Origin: Medicago truncatula
Taxonomy: Eukaryota; Streptophyta; Magnoliopsida; Fabales; Fabaceae
Direction: 5' to 3'
Length of the DNA stretch: 64,000 bases
Assembly (NCBI RefSeq): GCF_003473485.1
Contig: NC_053045.1
Coordinates: 35,314,494-35,378,493 of the forward strand
The translations under genes and the position numbers were made by a program. The number at the start of each line of letters is the position of its first letter. Positions within the stretch are counted from its first letter, which is position 1. Shown in pieces: positions 1-14,612 of the stretch. The notes beneath the pieces were generated by a model that was not told the DNA's origin, did no database searches, and was given only the letters and a program-made list of their open reading frames with translations.

Positions 1-356
1 TAGAGAAGCAACATTAAGTTTTAATCAATGCCACAAGTTACGCAGACATATACTAAATAGGATAGACATTTAATCGTAGCAACTCACTCATCTAAGAAAC
101 TATATAAACAAAATTTACAGACTAGAAACTTGATATAATTTCAAACTAATGAACCCGGAAACTCACAACAAAGAAGTCATCCGAAGGGATTAATAGAAAG
201 TGAGCCAGAAATCTCACTGCAAAATTGCATTGTTGGCAGAAAATAGGCATCTTAGTTACACATATCTAAAAATTCATCGCAGTAAAAACAATTTCCAACA
301 TTAAAAACTAATTGCAAACCAAGTAGATTAAGAATGGATTACGAAAAAAAACTCAC

Positions 357-1554
357 AACAATCCAGTGAGATAACCAATGATATGCATGCGAGCAGACGG
401 GCTGTAATTAAACACATGTATAGTTTCAAAAAGCCGTCTTAGAACTTGAGCTTCCATAAGCAAAAGCAGAAAAACAGCTTGCCAAGCAACATATCCCTCC
501 CGGAGTTTATCAGAGCCATGTCTAATAGTTAAACCTCCAGTCAAAAAACCAGTTAAAGTAGAATAAGATAATGGGTCTGCAACTAGTGGCGCCATTCTAT
601 AAGCATATATCCAAGTTGCAACAAGCAGAAACGTTGTCCATATTGAAGACACAACATAGAAATGCAGGAAGAATCTCTGAGGAACAGTAAATTTCTGCAA
701 AAACAATATGGTAAATGTTTAAACTTTCATTCAACCCATCAAAAAAAATTAGTAAAACTATAGACCCATTAGTAAAAAGATGAAAAATTTATACATTGGT
801 AAAATGACACAACAACAACAAAGTCTCATCCCACTAAGGAGGGTCGGCTACATGGATCCAACTACGTCATAATGTTCTATCATATATATTACTCTCCAAC
901 TAATTAATGTCTAAATTTTTCTTAATAATTTCTCTTAATAGTTTTTCTAGATCCTCCTCCGTCTCTAGTGATTTTATCATCCTCTATCTGATCTACTATC
1001 TTACCACAGATTCTACAAGTCTTCTCTCTATGACTCAAATCACCTAAGTCTAGTTTCCACCATCATTTCTACTATTTTCTACTAAAGGTACTACTGCATT
1101 AACTCTCTCTAATGTTGTCATTTATAATCATATTTTGTTTAGTCTTATCACACAATTCAACACAACGTCCTCGTCTCTGCTACACTGTGTCTCCTACAAT
1201 ATCGCTGATAAGGGTGGCGCAACTTTTACTCGACCCATCAAATTTTTTTAGTACAACTACATACACATTTTTTTTTGAAGAAAGTACAACTACAAACACA
1301 TTAATAAAAAGATGATAAATTTGTACATTTTCGAAATGGAAATGAATAAAAATGAAAAGGGTAGATAAATAAGCAATGAATGAATGAGAAAGTGGTGTTA
1401 CTTGAGAAGAAGATGAAGTTTTTCCTCTCTTTGCAAACCCCAACAAGATTTGGCGAAGAAAGTTGAGGTTGGGAATGGGAATGGAAACGATGATAATAGG
1501 CAATGTAGCAGCGATCCAAGACAACCTCAGCAATGAAACAAGAAGTGTCTTCAT
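357..1554 (-). CDS. PPRD: Polyprenol reductase (steroid 5-alpha-reductase family), first two coding exons; 3' part lies outside the window
   Basis: Two exons are visible on the minus strand: exon 1 at 1554-1402 and exon 2 at 694-357, both with GT/AG borders (donor GT at 1401-1400, acceptor AG at 696-695, next donor GT at 356-355). They join in frame: the first exon ends KRGKTSSSSQ and the second begins KFTVPQRFFLHFYVV, as in Arabidopsis PPRD proteins recalled from memory. Exon 2 also carries the family stretch YSPSARMHIIGYLTGL. The protein is a multi-pass ER enzyme that reduces the alpha-isoprene unit of polyprenol to make dolichol, the carrier for N-glycosylation; hydrophobic segments are visible in both exons. 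The catalytic C-terminal half should lie left of position 1. I chose the Met at 1554 because it gives the usual short N-terminus; a Met at 1593 would add 13 residues. An RTE LINE remnant sits in the 707-bp intron. Confidence 0.85.
807..1298 (-). mobile_element. 5'-truncated RTE-type LINE remnant inside the polyprenol reductase intron
   Basis: Read on the minus strand, the piece ends in WIHVADPP-stop-WDETLLLL, the typical end of plant RTE reverse-transcriptase ORFs. A (TTG)n-like tail follows at 810-822. Upstream, broken frames still give RTE-like pieces such as RRLVESVVR and GGGSRKTI. The ends are flanked by a diverged direct repeat of roughly 30 bp (about 765-800 and 1299-1333, both containing 'aaaaagatga' followed by 'aaattt.tacatt'), which may be an old TSD. 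Stops and frameshifts show it is inactive. It lies in the same orientation as the host gene. Confidence 0.65.
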
Positions 1555-2137
1555 TATTTGATGTTGATCATTCGACAAAAAAGACAAGTTCATAGTAATA
1601 TGTGAGGATATGATACGAGGAGTGGTACTTGGGAGAGTGAATGAAGAGGTTAAGAATCTGATTTCATTCTCATCAGAAAGAGACGTGTGGTGTGATGGAT
1701 GTGGATCCTCTCTGATTATTCTACCTCTTGTTCACTCTATAGCATTGAATATGTACCATTTGATTAATCTTATGATTGGGAGACTGCGAAAAGTAAGGAC
1801 GTGTATTTGGGGATAAAGCGGTGGAGGTGGAGAAACTCCAGGGACGACGTCAGTGCATATCTTGACGGCGGCACTCGGAACTCCGGCAACGTCAAGCAAG
1901 GCAGTGACTTGCAGGACTGCGATGGTGGGTGGAAGCAGAACGACGGCGAGTGCTGATTTGGGACTCGTTGTGATTTATTCTCCAAAGAAATTAATAAGGA
2001 ACCAGTGGACACGTGGCACTATATGGAGCGTGCGATTGATCTGACGGATGAGTTTAAGCCAAAGTTATGTGTCTTCCATAAAAATTCCATCACCACCACA
2101 TTGGGTTTTCTATTTTTAAATCAACTCTTGTTTAACC

Positions 2138-3255
2138 GAGTTCATCTTTGCTCCATTTAGTATTCTTCCATTTACTCATTTCCAATGCATAGATAGATGA
2201 TATGTGGTAAAAATAAATCAAAGGGTTAAGTTTAAAATATAGGCCATTTTATCTAATTCCTCTCATCATCTTCTTTGTTGATACAACAATAAACTCATCT
2301 GGGTTTTTTTTTTTAATAATTTGCAAGCAAATTGAACTAGATAAATCCCATAACAACAAGTTTCAAAATCCAAAACTCCTCAAAAACATAAACAAAATTC
2401 AAAGTACTCTAAACCATTTCACCATCAAATCTCAAAACCTTCTTCCGACACCAAAAGCAACAACACCAGCACCTCTTCCAGGTTGAACAGGAACAGAATC
2501 AACCTGAACAACCCCGGGAATCTCGGACATACCAAGAACAGCAAGCATATCAAGAGTAGTAACGTTCGATTACTTGCGCAAGGATTTTTTTTCACGGTTT
2601 TGGTTATGACACGACCCATTTTGGTGAATGTGTGTGAGTGGAGGAAGATGAAGACGCAGAGGTTTCTTCCTCTCCCTTTTGCCCCTTTCTATTCGTCCCA
2701 ACGGCAGGGCTCTTCCTCCCTTCTAGTATACACACCACCGCGCACTACCCCATTTTGCCGTCGTCATCGTCCTCCCGATGGCGGGACAGTGACCATTCTA
2801 TCGTCTTCCTCTCGTCGTTTCCATGGCTATGTTTATTTCAAATCTGGAAAAAATCAAAAATAGTCTGTGTTATCTTGCTGATTTTGAAATCATTTTTTGT
2901 TTTTGTTTTATAAAATCATGTGGGCTACATATGTGTTTGTGGGAGAATTGAGTTGTGAATTTTTAATTTGTAAATCGTGATTTGGAGTATGATAACGAAG
3001 CGGCGGCACCGGAAAGAGGAAGCGGTGCCACCGGAAAGAGGAAGCGGTGTCAGTGGGATGATTAGAGGAAGAAGAACCTTTTGCAAGAGAAGAGAAGACG
3101 TACAGTTTTCTTTTTTAATTTTGTTAAACAAAACTTCTTTTTCACCTTTTAATATCAACCTTTAGATTTATCTTTGCCACATGTCATTTATCCATGCATT
3201 GGAAAGGAGTAAATGGAGGAATACTAAATGGAGCAAAGATGAACTCGAAACACCC
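2138..3255. mobile_element. Mutator-like element (non-autonomous), about 95-bp terminal inverted repeats, 9-bp TSD
   Basis: The left end (about 2138-2235, containing 'gagttcatctttgctcc') recurs inverted at about 3158-3250 with only scattered mismatches. Exact 9-bp direct repeats 'tgtttaacc' flank it at 2129-2137 and 3256-3264, the TSD length expected of Mutator-like elements. The right arm carries about 9 extra bases outside the matching region. No transposase is visible. The inside is GC-richer than the surroundings and holds a 21-bp tandem repeat (about 3007-3049) and a coding-looking stretch on the minus strand (2640-2420). This is the structure of a Pack-MULE, a Mutator-like element carrying captured gene pieces, but I could not name the source gene. 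Confidence 0.7.
2425..2619 (-). pseudogene. Possible captured gene fragment inside the Mutator-like element (unidentified)
   Basis: From an ATG at 2619 the frame reads MGRVITKTVKKNPCASNR. A shift of one frame then gives a more protein-like run ending VPVQPGRGAGVVAFGVGRRF, followed by a stop (about 2436-2434). Neither half was recognised. The composition of the second run is unlike random AT-rich DNA, so it may be the C-terminus of a real protein copied here, joined to another piece or frameshifted. No function can be assigned. Confidence 0.3.
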
Positions 3256-3264
3256 TGTTTAACC

Positions 3265-3933
3265 TTCATATTTTTTTAGAAATGACCTTCATATTTTTTA
3301 GTGGAATTTTTTAGCAATGTTTAGAGTATTATAATAATTTCTTTAATAATTCATTCACACTCTGTCACCGGCCACCACCTCCGGCAACACTCCGTCAGCG
3401 ACCACTACCTTCAGCCACACTCACCCGCCACTGCCATCTATTTCAACTCCTTCATCTTTTTCTCCTCCCCGTCGCTGTTCGCAACACACCACCAGTAACG
3501 CCGTCGTCGTCTTTACCCTCGGATCCCACCCCACACCGCTGTTCTTACCTTCAGACCTCACCACCTCCATCGGCCCCGTCGTCGATCTAACCACATTCGC
3601 CGTCATCAAAACTCATTGAGAGAAGACGAAGGAGAGAGAGTTGGAGATGAACAGTGACCAGAGATGGCTTTTTGTCTGAGTTTCTTTCTCCTGTGAGATC
3701 TAAGAGTGTGTTGGTCTTTTCATTCTTTTTAGATTAGTAAATAAAAAAATCAGAAGAAATGTCACCTAAACGTGTGTATGGGGTGGTATAGTTGAAATGG
3801 GTGCCTATGTAACTTTAGCCATATAAGATAGATGATAATTACAACATGCAAGTTGTAATATTTCGTGAAAGAGTGATTAAGACAAAAGAGTTAAACTATA
3901 ATACAATAAATTGCGAAAACATAGTAACATATC
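3265..3933. other. Intergenic, GC-rich patch without a recognised gene
   Basis: Between the Mutator-like element and the solo LTR. 3355-3610 is unusually rich in 'ccaccacc/ccgtc' runs, with a near-duplicate phrase (3366-3392 versus 3393-3420: 'ccaccacctccggcaacact' against a similar 'gaccactacctt' unit). No credible coding frame was recognised. Confidence 0.4.
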
Positions 3934-6178
3934 TGTGCTCGTGATTTTTGGATATCAAACCATTAATTGATTTGAATCGTCCATCTTTGAACTCTCGATT
4001 TTTATTCGTGGGAAGGGAAAAAATGAGTAAAAACCCTTATCGAGACTTTGGATTCGGGGGTTGGTTACGCGAAGGGAAGGTGCTAGCACCCTAAGCGTCT
4101 ATGGTATTCCATAGGAACCTCTTACCTAGATTATCTTGTGCTAAATTCATTTGCTTACTGAAAATTATTACCTAAAAGTCTAAGTGAAAGAATGGAGGGA
4201 GAAGAAGTATGTTTTTGGTTATTTTTATTTGATTTGGAAGGATAAAAATCCTATGCCTACATACCCTTTAAGAAAAGGGATCAAAACCAATGTAGTTCAC
4301 CTAAAAAATTTCTTTTTGGTGGGTTGGTTGCTTTTAAATTTTAGAAAATGGTTTTTAAGAAGGGAAAGAGGCCTCAAGGCATGAGATAAAATAAGGTGAG
4401 GTTGGTCAAATTTTAATTACAAAGAAATCAAGTCTATTATGAATATTAATTCAATTAAGCATTTGATTAAGAAAATAAAAAGGAAAACACTTGGGTTACA
4501 AACCAAGGTTTATTAAGAAAATATTTTTGAAGTTTTGCATATTTTTTGTGGTTTTTGAATATTGGACTAAAATTAAACTAACGGAGCATAAAAATAAAAA
4601 CGTAGGTACTTCATGGTGACGTTGGATCACCACAAAGACCTTTAACCTAAATTATAAAGCATAAAAAGAGGCATACACACACGCACGCACACATGCACCT
4701 ACGACTATTACATAAAAAACTACGATACATTCTAAAGTCTGCGGAAAATAAATGACAAGAAAAATAAATTATTTACATTAAGCCTAGTTTACATTCTAAC
4801 ATAAATGACATAAATAAATAAATAAAACATGCATGAGAGAGTATAAAATGATGATTACGATGCTAAAAAGATAAAAATAAAAATGCATCAAAGAAATAAG
4901 AAAAATGAGGTTCAATCACAAGGTGGGGGTGCAGCAGCATTCTGGAGGTGCAGAAATTAAAAACGGGAATTGGGCCTTTACAGAGTGTAAGGCGTGTACT
5001 GGGCTGAAGGGGGCTCAAACCGGTTCGGTTCAAGCCTGGACCAGTTCTAGGAGAACTGAACCGGTTCAGAGTAGTATATATATGTGGTGTGCTTGGTTTT
5101 TTCTCAATTTTCTCAAATCAATTCTCTCTCATCTCATTACAAATCAAATAAACTCTCTCTTCTCTCTCCTGTGTTCAAGAACACGATGGTGTTCTTTCTT
5201 TTGCAGATTCCGGCGAGAGGTAAGTGGGTTCCGACGGCGGTTGGTCGGCCGGTACGGCGGCACCTTCGCGCCGGAACCCTAGAATCAATTTTTTTAGTTT
5301 TTTTTGTTCTCTTGTTTCGATCTATTCTCTACTCCTACTCTTCTTCTACTTCTTTTTTCGATTTTTTCTTCTTTAAGATGAAAGAGGTTCAAACTTTACC
5401 CTATGTCTAATGAAAAAGAGAAAAAGTACTACCTTTTTGAAAGGGATTGAATCTGGTTGCTTGCTGTTGTTTGTGACGGCGACGGATTTGTTGTTGTAGT
5501 CGACCTGTGGCTTGAGTGCGATTCTGGCCTTTTGTGCGATCTGCTTCTGTTCTCCTTGCAGGTTCTGCTTGTATGTTGATCTGGATCGGAACGTTCGTGA
5601 CTGGTTCACGTACTTGTGATTGGGTTTGGTTGGATTCGCGATTATGTACGGTAGTGACGGTTTGGGTCCTGATCGGTTGTGAGAAGTTTGTGTTTGAGGG
5701 TTGTTGTATGTAGGTTTGCGGCTAGGGTTTTACGATGCTTCCTCCTTTTCTTTTTTTGACAGATTTGATTTTATAGCATTAGGGTTGAAGGGAAAAAGGA
5801 AACAACATCCTGGATTTGGAAACAAAAGTTTGACAATCTGAGGCGTGTGAAAAAAAATATTTTTTTGGACCCTTGCTGGGATTTTTCGGACTCATTGACA
5901 TTATAGCACAAAAACAGAAAATAAACTATTAAATATATAAAAAGAGTAACTAATTTTAAAATCAAAACTAAAATTAAAACTAATAAAAGATGGAAATTAA
6001 ATACTGAAATAAAAAGAAAATAAAGAGAGAAGAGGGTCCGACTCGGAATAAAAAATGAGGTACTTCAAAGTAACCTCTCTGTTGAAATTTCGTCTGAAAC
6101 GACGAAAATTCCCGACTTTAAAAATACGAATAAAATGGGTAAAAATAGAGAAAAGTGGTCAAAATTTGGGGTATGACA
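3934..6178. mobile_element. Solo LTR of a Ty3/gypsy retrotransposon (probably Ogre/Tat lineage), 5-bp TSD
   Basis: The 2,245-bp segment starts TGTGCTCGTG and ends GTATGACA (TG...CA), with exact 5-bp direct repeats ATATC at 3929-3933 and 6179-6183. No gag or pol frame lies inside, so this is one LTR left by unequal recombination. The stretch at 4062-4120 ('ggttacgcgaagggaaggtg', then 'gctagcaccctaagcg') matches my memory of Ogre/Tat-type legume LTRs. A TATA-like 'gtatatatatg' near 5074-5084 followed by CT-rich sequence looks like the U3/R promoter, implying plus-strand orientation. The long LTR also fits that lineage. Confidence 0.85.
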
Positions 6179-6183
6179 ATATC

Positions 6184-8689
6184 ATTGGGACTGCAAATCA
6201 CCACCCTTTATTATGCCACGAGTTATCCATTGCCCCAACTCAATAAAACATGCAATTCTATTCGATTGATCCAATCTAATTTGGTGTATGTTTAGTTCCA
6301 TTGTTTAGAGAGACCAAAATGATGATACTTCATTTTTATATCTTGGAGTAGTATAGTTTATTTTATCTTTATACTTATAAATTTTTAAATATATGTTGCA
6401 GTCAATTACTTTATATGTATCAAGATATAATTTTGACAATTTAATATCTTTAATTTACTATAATAAAAAGTATAAAAATTGATATTTTAAAAATATCTAC
6501 TCTAACAAATCAAACAACATCTTATATGTTAATATTTTTATTTATATATTAGTTAAAAAAATATGGTCAAGGAAATTCTACATTGGTTTCTATTAAGCAA
6601 GGAAATTCCCTTGAGAGATTTCTACATTGGTTTCTATTAAGCAAGGAAATTCTACCGTCCATCAAGTGTAATATGTTCCTAAGTCACTTCCTTAAAATGA
6701 TTCCTAAAGTAGTTCACCTTCTCCTCTTGGACATCACTCATACTTTTACCCACCCCTGTCCACTTTTGAGAGCCACCACCACATTTGATGATATTTTCCT
6801 ACTATTTACGCAAGCATGGAAGTAACTTGTGTTGACATCACCCTCTTATAACCATCTTAATGTTGCTCTTTGAAACAACATACTTTTTTTACAATAAACC
6901 AAACACAAGGCTAAAATTAACCCTAGAAAAGAAATTTTCCCACCAATACTAACATCACAACCCTAAAAGTGTTACAGTACAATATGAAAACAGCATATCT
7001 CTGGACAACAAACCCCGATGTTGGTAGACCAGAGCTACTTCGACGGTACAAGAGAGATCATGTTAACAACAACGAATCCTTTGTTGGGTGTGTCCAAGGA
7101 GAGAAAAAAGTCATGTATCGATAGAGCCTTTTCACCTGCTAAAATAACAAACTCAAAGCAATAACCCATAAAACAATGAAAAGTTAAAAACAGGAGGTTA
7201 TTACCACTTTTTGATTGATAGCTTGAAAACACCAAGCTTATGATTTCATAAGAGGTTAAAGGTTAAACTTTTAGATTTAGATATGGAATTGGAATGGGTT
7301 TCAAAAACAAAAAAGATTAGAGAAATAGAAAAACAGACAATCTAGAGAAAAGGAAAAACAGACAAGTACAAGCAAGTCTCACAAGACACTGAATAAACAG
7401 AAGAAAAAAAAAAACCAAAGGATTGGAGATAGATAGATAAAGTTAACAAAGGTTAAAAACAAGCAGGGAAGTGTTGAGATTCGATCTACACGGTGGGGGC
7501 TCCGGAGGAGGCCGGATCGGCGCCGGAGATGGGGTGGGTAGCGGCCCACAACCACCGTGGTCGGAGATCTGGTGTGGAGAGGAGAGGTGGAGGTCGGGAT
7601 ACAGCAGTGACAGACCCATGAAAATTGAAGAGAGGATGGATGAACAGGGAAAACACTATCCTCTCAAAGGAGAACAAACATCCTAGCCGGAGGGTTGAGC
7701 GGCGCTAGGGATCTGTTAACCCTAGCAAAGCTAAGTTAGGAAAAAGGTGAAAGTTCTAGAGAGAAGGTAGAGAACCTCTCTCTAGGAAAAGGGTGAAATG
7801 TTGCCCCGTCCAACGTTGAGTATCAAAACTCTCCCAAGACCCATAGAAATAAGACAAGAAAGCTCATATAACATGTCCATTCAAGGCCCATTAAGGTAAC
7901 CATCTCGATAAAATATGTGAATCTGTAAATGAACCAACCTTCTAAATCACCTCGTTTTCTTGGAAAATCAACAAAGAGCCCATATTGCGACACTTCCCCC
8001 ACCCACCATGTAAGAATATGATGGCAACACTAATCCACATGACACCTGACCTCCTTTAATGCTAGGATGAAGATTGAACAAGCTTCAAACGCCCTCAAGT
8101 TCATAACCTTTTCCGTTCACTTTGAAGCGAACTGTTTTATTGTGGTTCTCTCACCTCCCTAGGAGATCAATGAGAACCTGGTAGCAAACTCTCCATACAC
8201 TCCATCATGAAGTCGCAGCAAATCTAACCAATTAGGTTCTAGGTAATCTCTGCCATAACCAAGTAAAAACATCACTAAAACTTTCAACAGAGTCTCTTAA
8301 TTCTTCCAACAAAGGCCATATATATAAGTCCCTCCAACACGTAATACTATCCTTACAAACAAGAAGCAAGAGTGCAATTATACTATGTATAAGATTGGAA
8401 AATTAAACAATCCACTCCTTTGTTATTTAACCTTATTCAGTAAACAATCCCTCTCAAAGTGCCACATGAGATGCTTAATCTTTAAAGGAAATGAATGTTG
8501 AACAATCGATCAATCTTTGATACTCTATAATCTAATAACGATAATCAACTACATCAACATGCTCATTAAATGTGTGAAATTGATGAACAACAGTCATAAC
8601 AACATGCTCTTTTTTTTATGAACGTTATTAAGAAATTTACTCAAAGAGAAAGAATCAATTATAGAGAGACTTATTGATAAAAAAAAAAA
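6184..8689. other. Gene-free stretch with a GC-rich island
   Basis: Mostly AT-rich, with no supported gene. 7480-7780 is GC-rich on an AT-rich background. On the minus strand it resembles a 5' leader with 'ccctag' motifs and Pro/Ser-rich frames, which could be the 5' end of an old L1-type LINE or a captured promoter. I could not confirm either. Confidence 0.35.
6571..6655. repeat. Short imperfect tandem duplication
   Basis: The phrase 'ctacattggtttctattaag' followed by 'caaggaaatt' occurs at about 6577-6607 and again at about 6622-6652, separated by 'cccttgagagattt'. It looks like a local slippage duplication in non-coding DNA. Confidence 0.7.
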
Positions 8690-8861
8690 GTCTTTTTAAC
8701 GAGTGCTCTGCGGGCACTCTTTAAGGATTCTAAAAAAAGAATTTATTTTATAAAAAAGTCAAAGATTTTGATTTCTGGTGCATTTATTATACACATTTTT
8801 ATGATAAATTTTCTTTTAAAGCCCTTAACCAATGTCCCGAAAGCATTGATTAACATTTCCC
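8690..8861. mobile_element. Small MITE, inverted ends of the 'gttaac.agtg' type
   Basis: The left arm, with 'aacgagtgctctgcgggcac' and then 'tctttaagg' (8699-8727), pairs with the right arm 8822-8861 (containing 'cccttaaccaatgtcccg' and 'gattaacatt'). The same end type appears near 21915, 42590-42740 and 44393-44425, indicating a dispersed family. No coding capacity. Confidence 0.5.
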
Positions 8862-9895
8862 TAAAAAAAATATAGAAAACTTTATCTCGTGCTCAAAAAA
8901 TAGAGACTTACAGCTAAGGGTAAGTGTTTCCTGCTATAAAAGAATATTAGTGACATGTATTTATCATGTCAATTGCATTGTAAGTCATAAAGATAGATAT
9001 CCAAGTATCTTAAGTGCATCACAAAAGATCTATTTCAATAAAGTTCACCAAATATTTATAATTTATGTTCTTGTTAAGGGTGATATGTTCTTCTACTCTA
9101 TACTAAACATGCATAGAAAATCTACACCAATGATTTATGTTAGTGGTAAAATTGTCAACCTTGAAACATTATTTTTGTCGGTTTTTTTTCTTACAAAACT
9201 CTATTATGTTGTTGGTGATATAAATATTTTATATTGCAACTTGTTATTATGTCAACATTACAAGTAATTTCGTAGATCAGAAAGAATCACAGAAACGAGA
9301 ATCTGAACAAACCTTTATCCCCACCCGAGCCAAATTGGTAGTAGCCTTTTATCAATTATGGAAAATAAAAGGTGTAATCAGAATTATAAAAAATACATAA
9401 ATGGTCATAAAATTGCAAATTAAAGTAAAGTAAAATAAATTGGCAAAAAAATTCAATGAAATTTTATTTTCTTCCAAAAGCAAAATATAGAAATTGGCCC
9501 ACGGAAAATAAAATGATAGCAATAAGAGAAATGCAAGAGATATTCTTTTTTTAACATTCTCTTTAAATTAGAAAACTTACCAAACTTTCACCATTTTATA
9601 TAAGTATTTTTAAAATGTATGATGTACATTAGTTTCGTACAATAAAAATAGTGCATGTTAGATTTTTTTTTTTGTTGAGAGAATAGTGCATGTTAGATAG
9701 CGAGTGTACATAACACTTTTCTACTAATAATATAAAGGAAAATATTAATAAATATCCTTAAAATAATTTTAAGTATTCAAAAGTAGTTACTTTTACATTA
9801 AAAAAATTATAATAGTTATGATTTTTGCATGCATTTGACTTGTATCTTCAAGTTTTTTTTTTTTTTTTTATTCTTTAAACAATACTCACTTGTTA
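8862..9895. other. AT-rich intergenic DNA, nothing recognised
   Basis: Open frames here are short and of low complexity. No gene, tRNA or clear repeat boundary was seen. Confidence 0.4.
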
Positions 9896-10480
9896 CCCTG
9901 ATATAAATGATCAAGTAAAAATAGTGTAGGCCTTTTGTTTTTACAATGTTTAGCAAGTGTGTGATGAAATAAACTTTAAACAATGTTCACTCGTTAATGA
10001 GACCCTAATATAAATGATGGCTAAATTATATTTTTGGTCCCTTGACTATTTAGATAGTATCGCTTTGGTCCTTTAATTAAAATTCGATTTATTTTGGTCC
10101 CTTAACTTCTCTTCGTTACACATTTTGGTCCTTTCCATTAGTTTTAATTCAAAAACGTTAGGTTTTCTTCATTTTCTTCTAGAATTTTTCTGGGATTCTT
10201 GTTGTTGAAGGTTGATGGAGATGATATGAAGATGAAAAAGAGGTGAAGAAGATGAAGAAAATCTAACGTTTTTGAATTAAAACTAATGGAAATGACCAAA
10301 ATGTGTAACGGAGAGAAGTTAAGGGACCAAAATAAATCGAATTTTAATTAAGGGACCAAATCGATACTACCTAAATAGTTAAGGAACATAAAATGCAATT
10401 AAGCCTATAAATGATCAAGTAAAAATAAAGGAAGCGGTTTGCTTTTACAATGTTTAACAAGTGCATGATGAAGTAAAATG
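9896..10480. repeat. Tandem duplication of about 110 bp split by a MITE
   Basis: A unit beginning 'accctgatataaatgatcaa' (9896) recurs from 10003 as 'accctaatataaatgat', is interrupted by a 387-bp foldback element, and resumes at 10406 as 'tataaatgatcaagtaaaaa'. Both copies continue into 'tttttacaatgttta.caag' followed by 'tgatga.gta/aataaa'. The order of events can be read: duplication first, MITE insertion second. Confidence 0.7.
10019..10405. mobile_element. Foldback MITE of Mutator type with about 150-bp arms and 10-bp TSD
   Basis: The left arm starts 'ggctaaattatatttttggt' and is mirrored by the right arm ending 'gcaattaagcc'. Internal blocks ('tttggtccctta', 'aattcgatttattttggtcc', 'aaaacgttag') match almost perfectly in inverted order around a short loop (about 10170-10255). 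The TSD 'tataaatgat' is exact at 10009-10018 and 10406-10415. The element is non-coding; its transcript would form a long hairpin that could be processed into small RNAs. Confidence 0.85.
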
Positions 10481-10486
10481 TCAAAA

Positions 10487-10604
10487 TTAATCCGGGGAAT
10501 ATCGAGTTTGAATTCGAGGGGAACAACGCTTAGCCAGTACGCATGAGTCGAATTAGTTGTTCATTTTTGGTGGGTCGAAAACCAGTGCAAAAGGAAAAAA
10601 AAAT
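10487..10604 (+). mobile_element. Possible SINE
   Basis: The segment has a box B-like 'gagtttgaattcgagg', an A-rich tail at 10589-10603 and flanking 8-bp repeats 'tgtcaaaa' (10479-10486 and 10605-10612). The box A is unclear, so the call is tentative. Confidence 0.35.
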
Positions 10605-11110
10605 TGTCAAAAGTAGGACAAAAAAATGTAACATTTATTGTGGATAAAATAAAATAAAAATGATTATTGTCTCCTATTATTGTCAAAAAATAAAAGAAAT
10701 AGTTTATTTTTGGTAAAGAGTTGCTACACAAACTGCGGGAGACAAGGGAAAGAAATTAGAAAAACTTGCTATACGGCAAAGAAAAGAAAAGAAATGAGGT
10801 CGGAATGAAATTGAAATGCAACCGAAATTGAAATGAAATTGTTATTAAATTCACGCGTAGTAGTCATGAAATCCGTGTAGTACTAATAGTCATCTTCACA
10901 AAAGTAGAGAGAGAAACAAAACAAAAAACAAAACAAATAAAAAAAAAAAACCACTGTGTGTGTTTGTGTGTAAGTCTTGTTTTTCTTCTCCTTTCTTTTC
11001 AACCTTCGTTGTCTTCACAGTGAATCTTGTAGCGAGATAAGCGCCTGCTCCTTCGGCATTTCCGCCACTTTTCAATGTTGTTTTTGTGAATATTATTTAT
11101 TTACTTATTC

Positions 11111-14612
<3,502 letters not shown>

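Noticed and set aside
4905..5410. Overlapping plus-strand frames of 108-125 codons near 5 kb
   Set aside because: They lie inside the solo LTR across the TATA and leader region and resemble no gag or pol protein.
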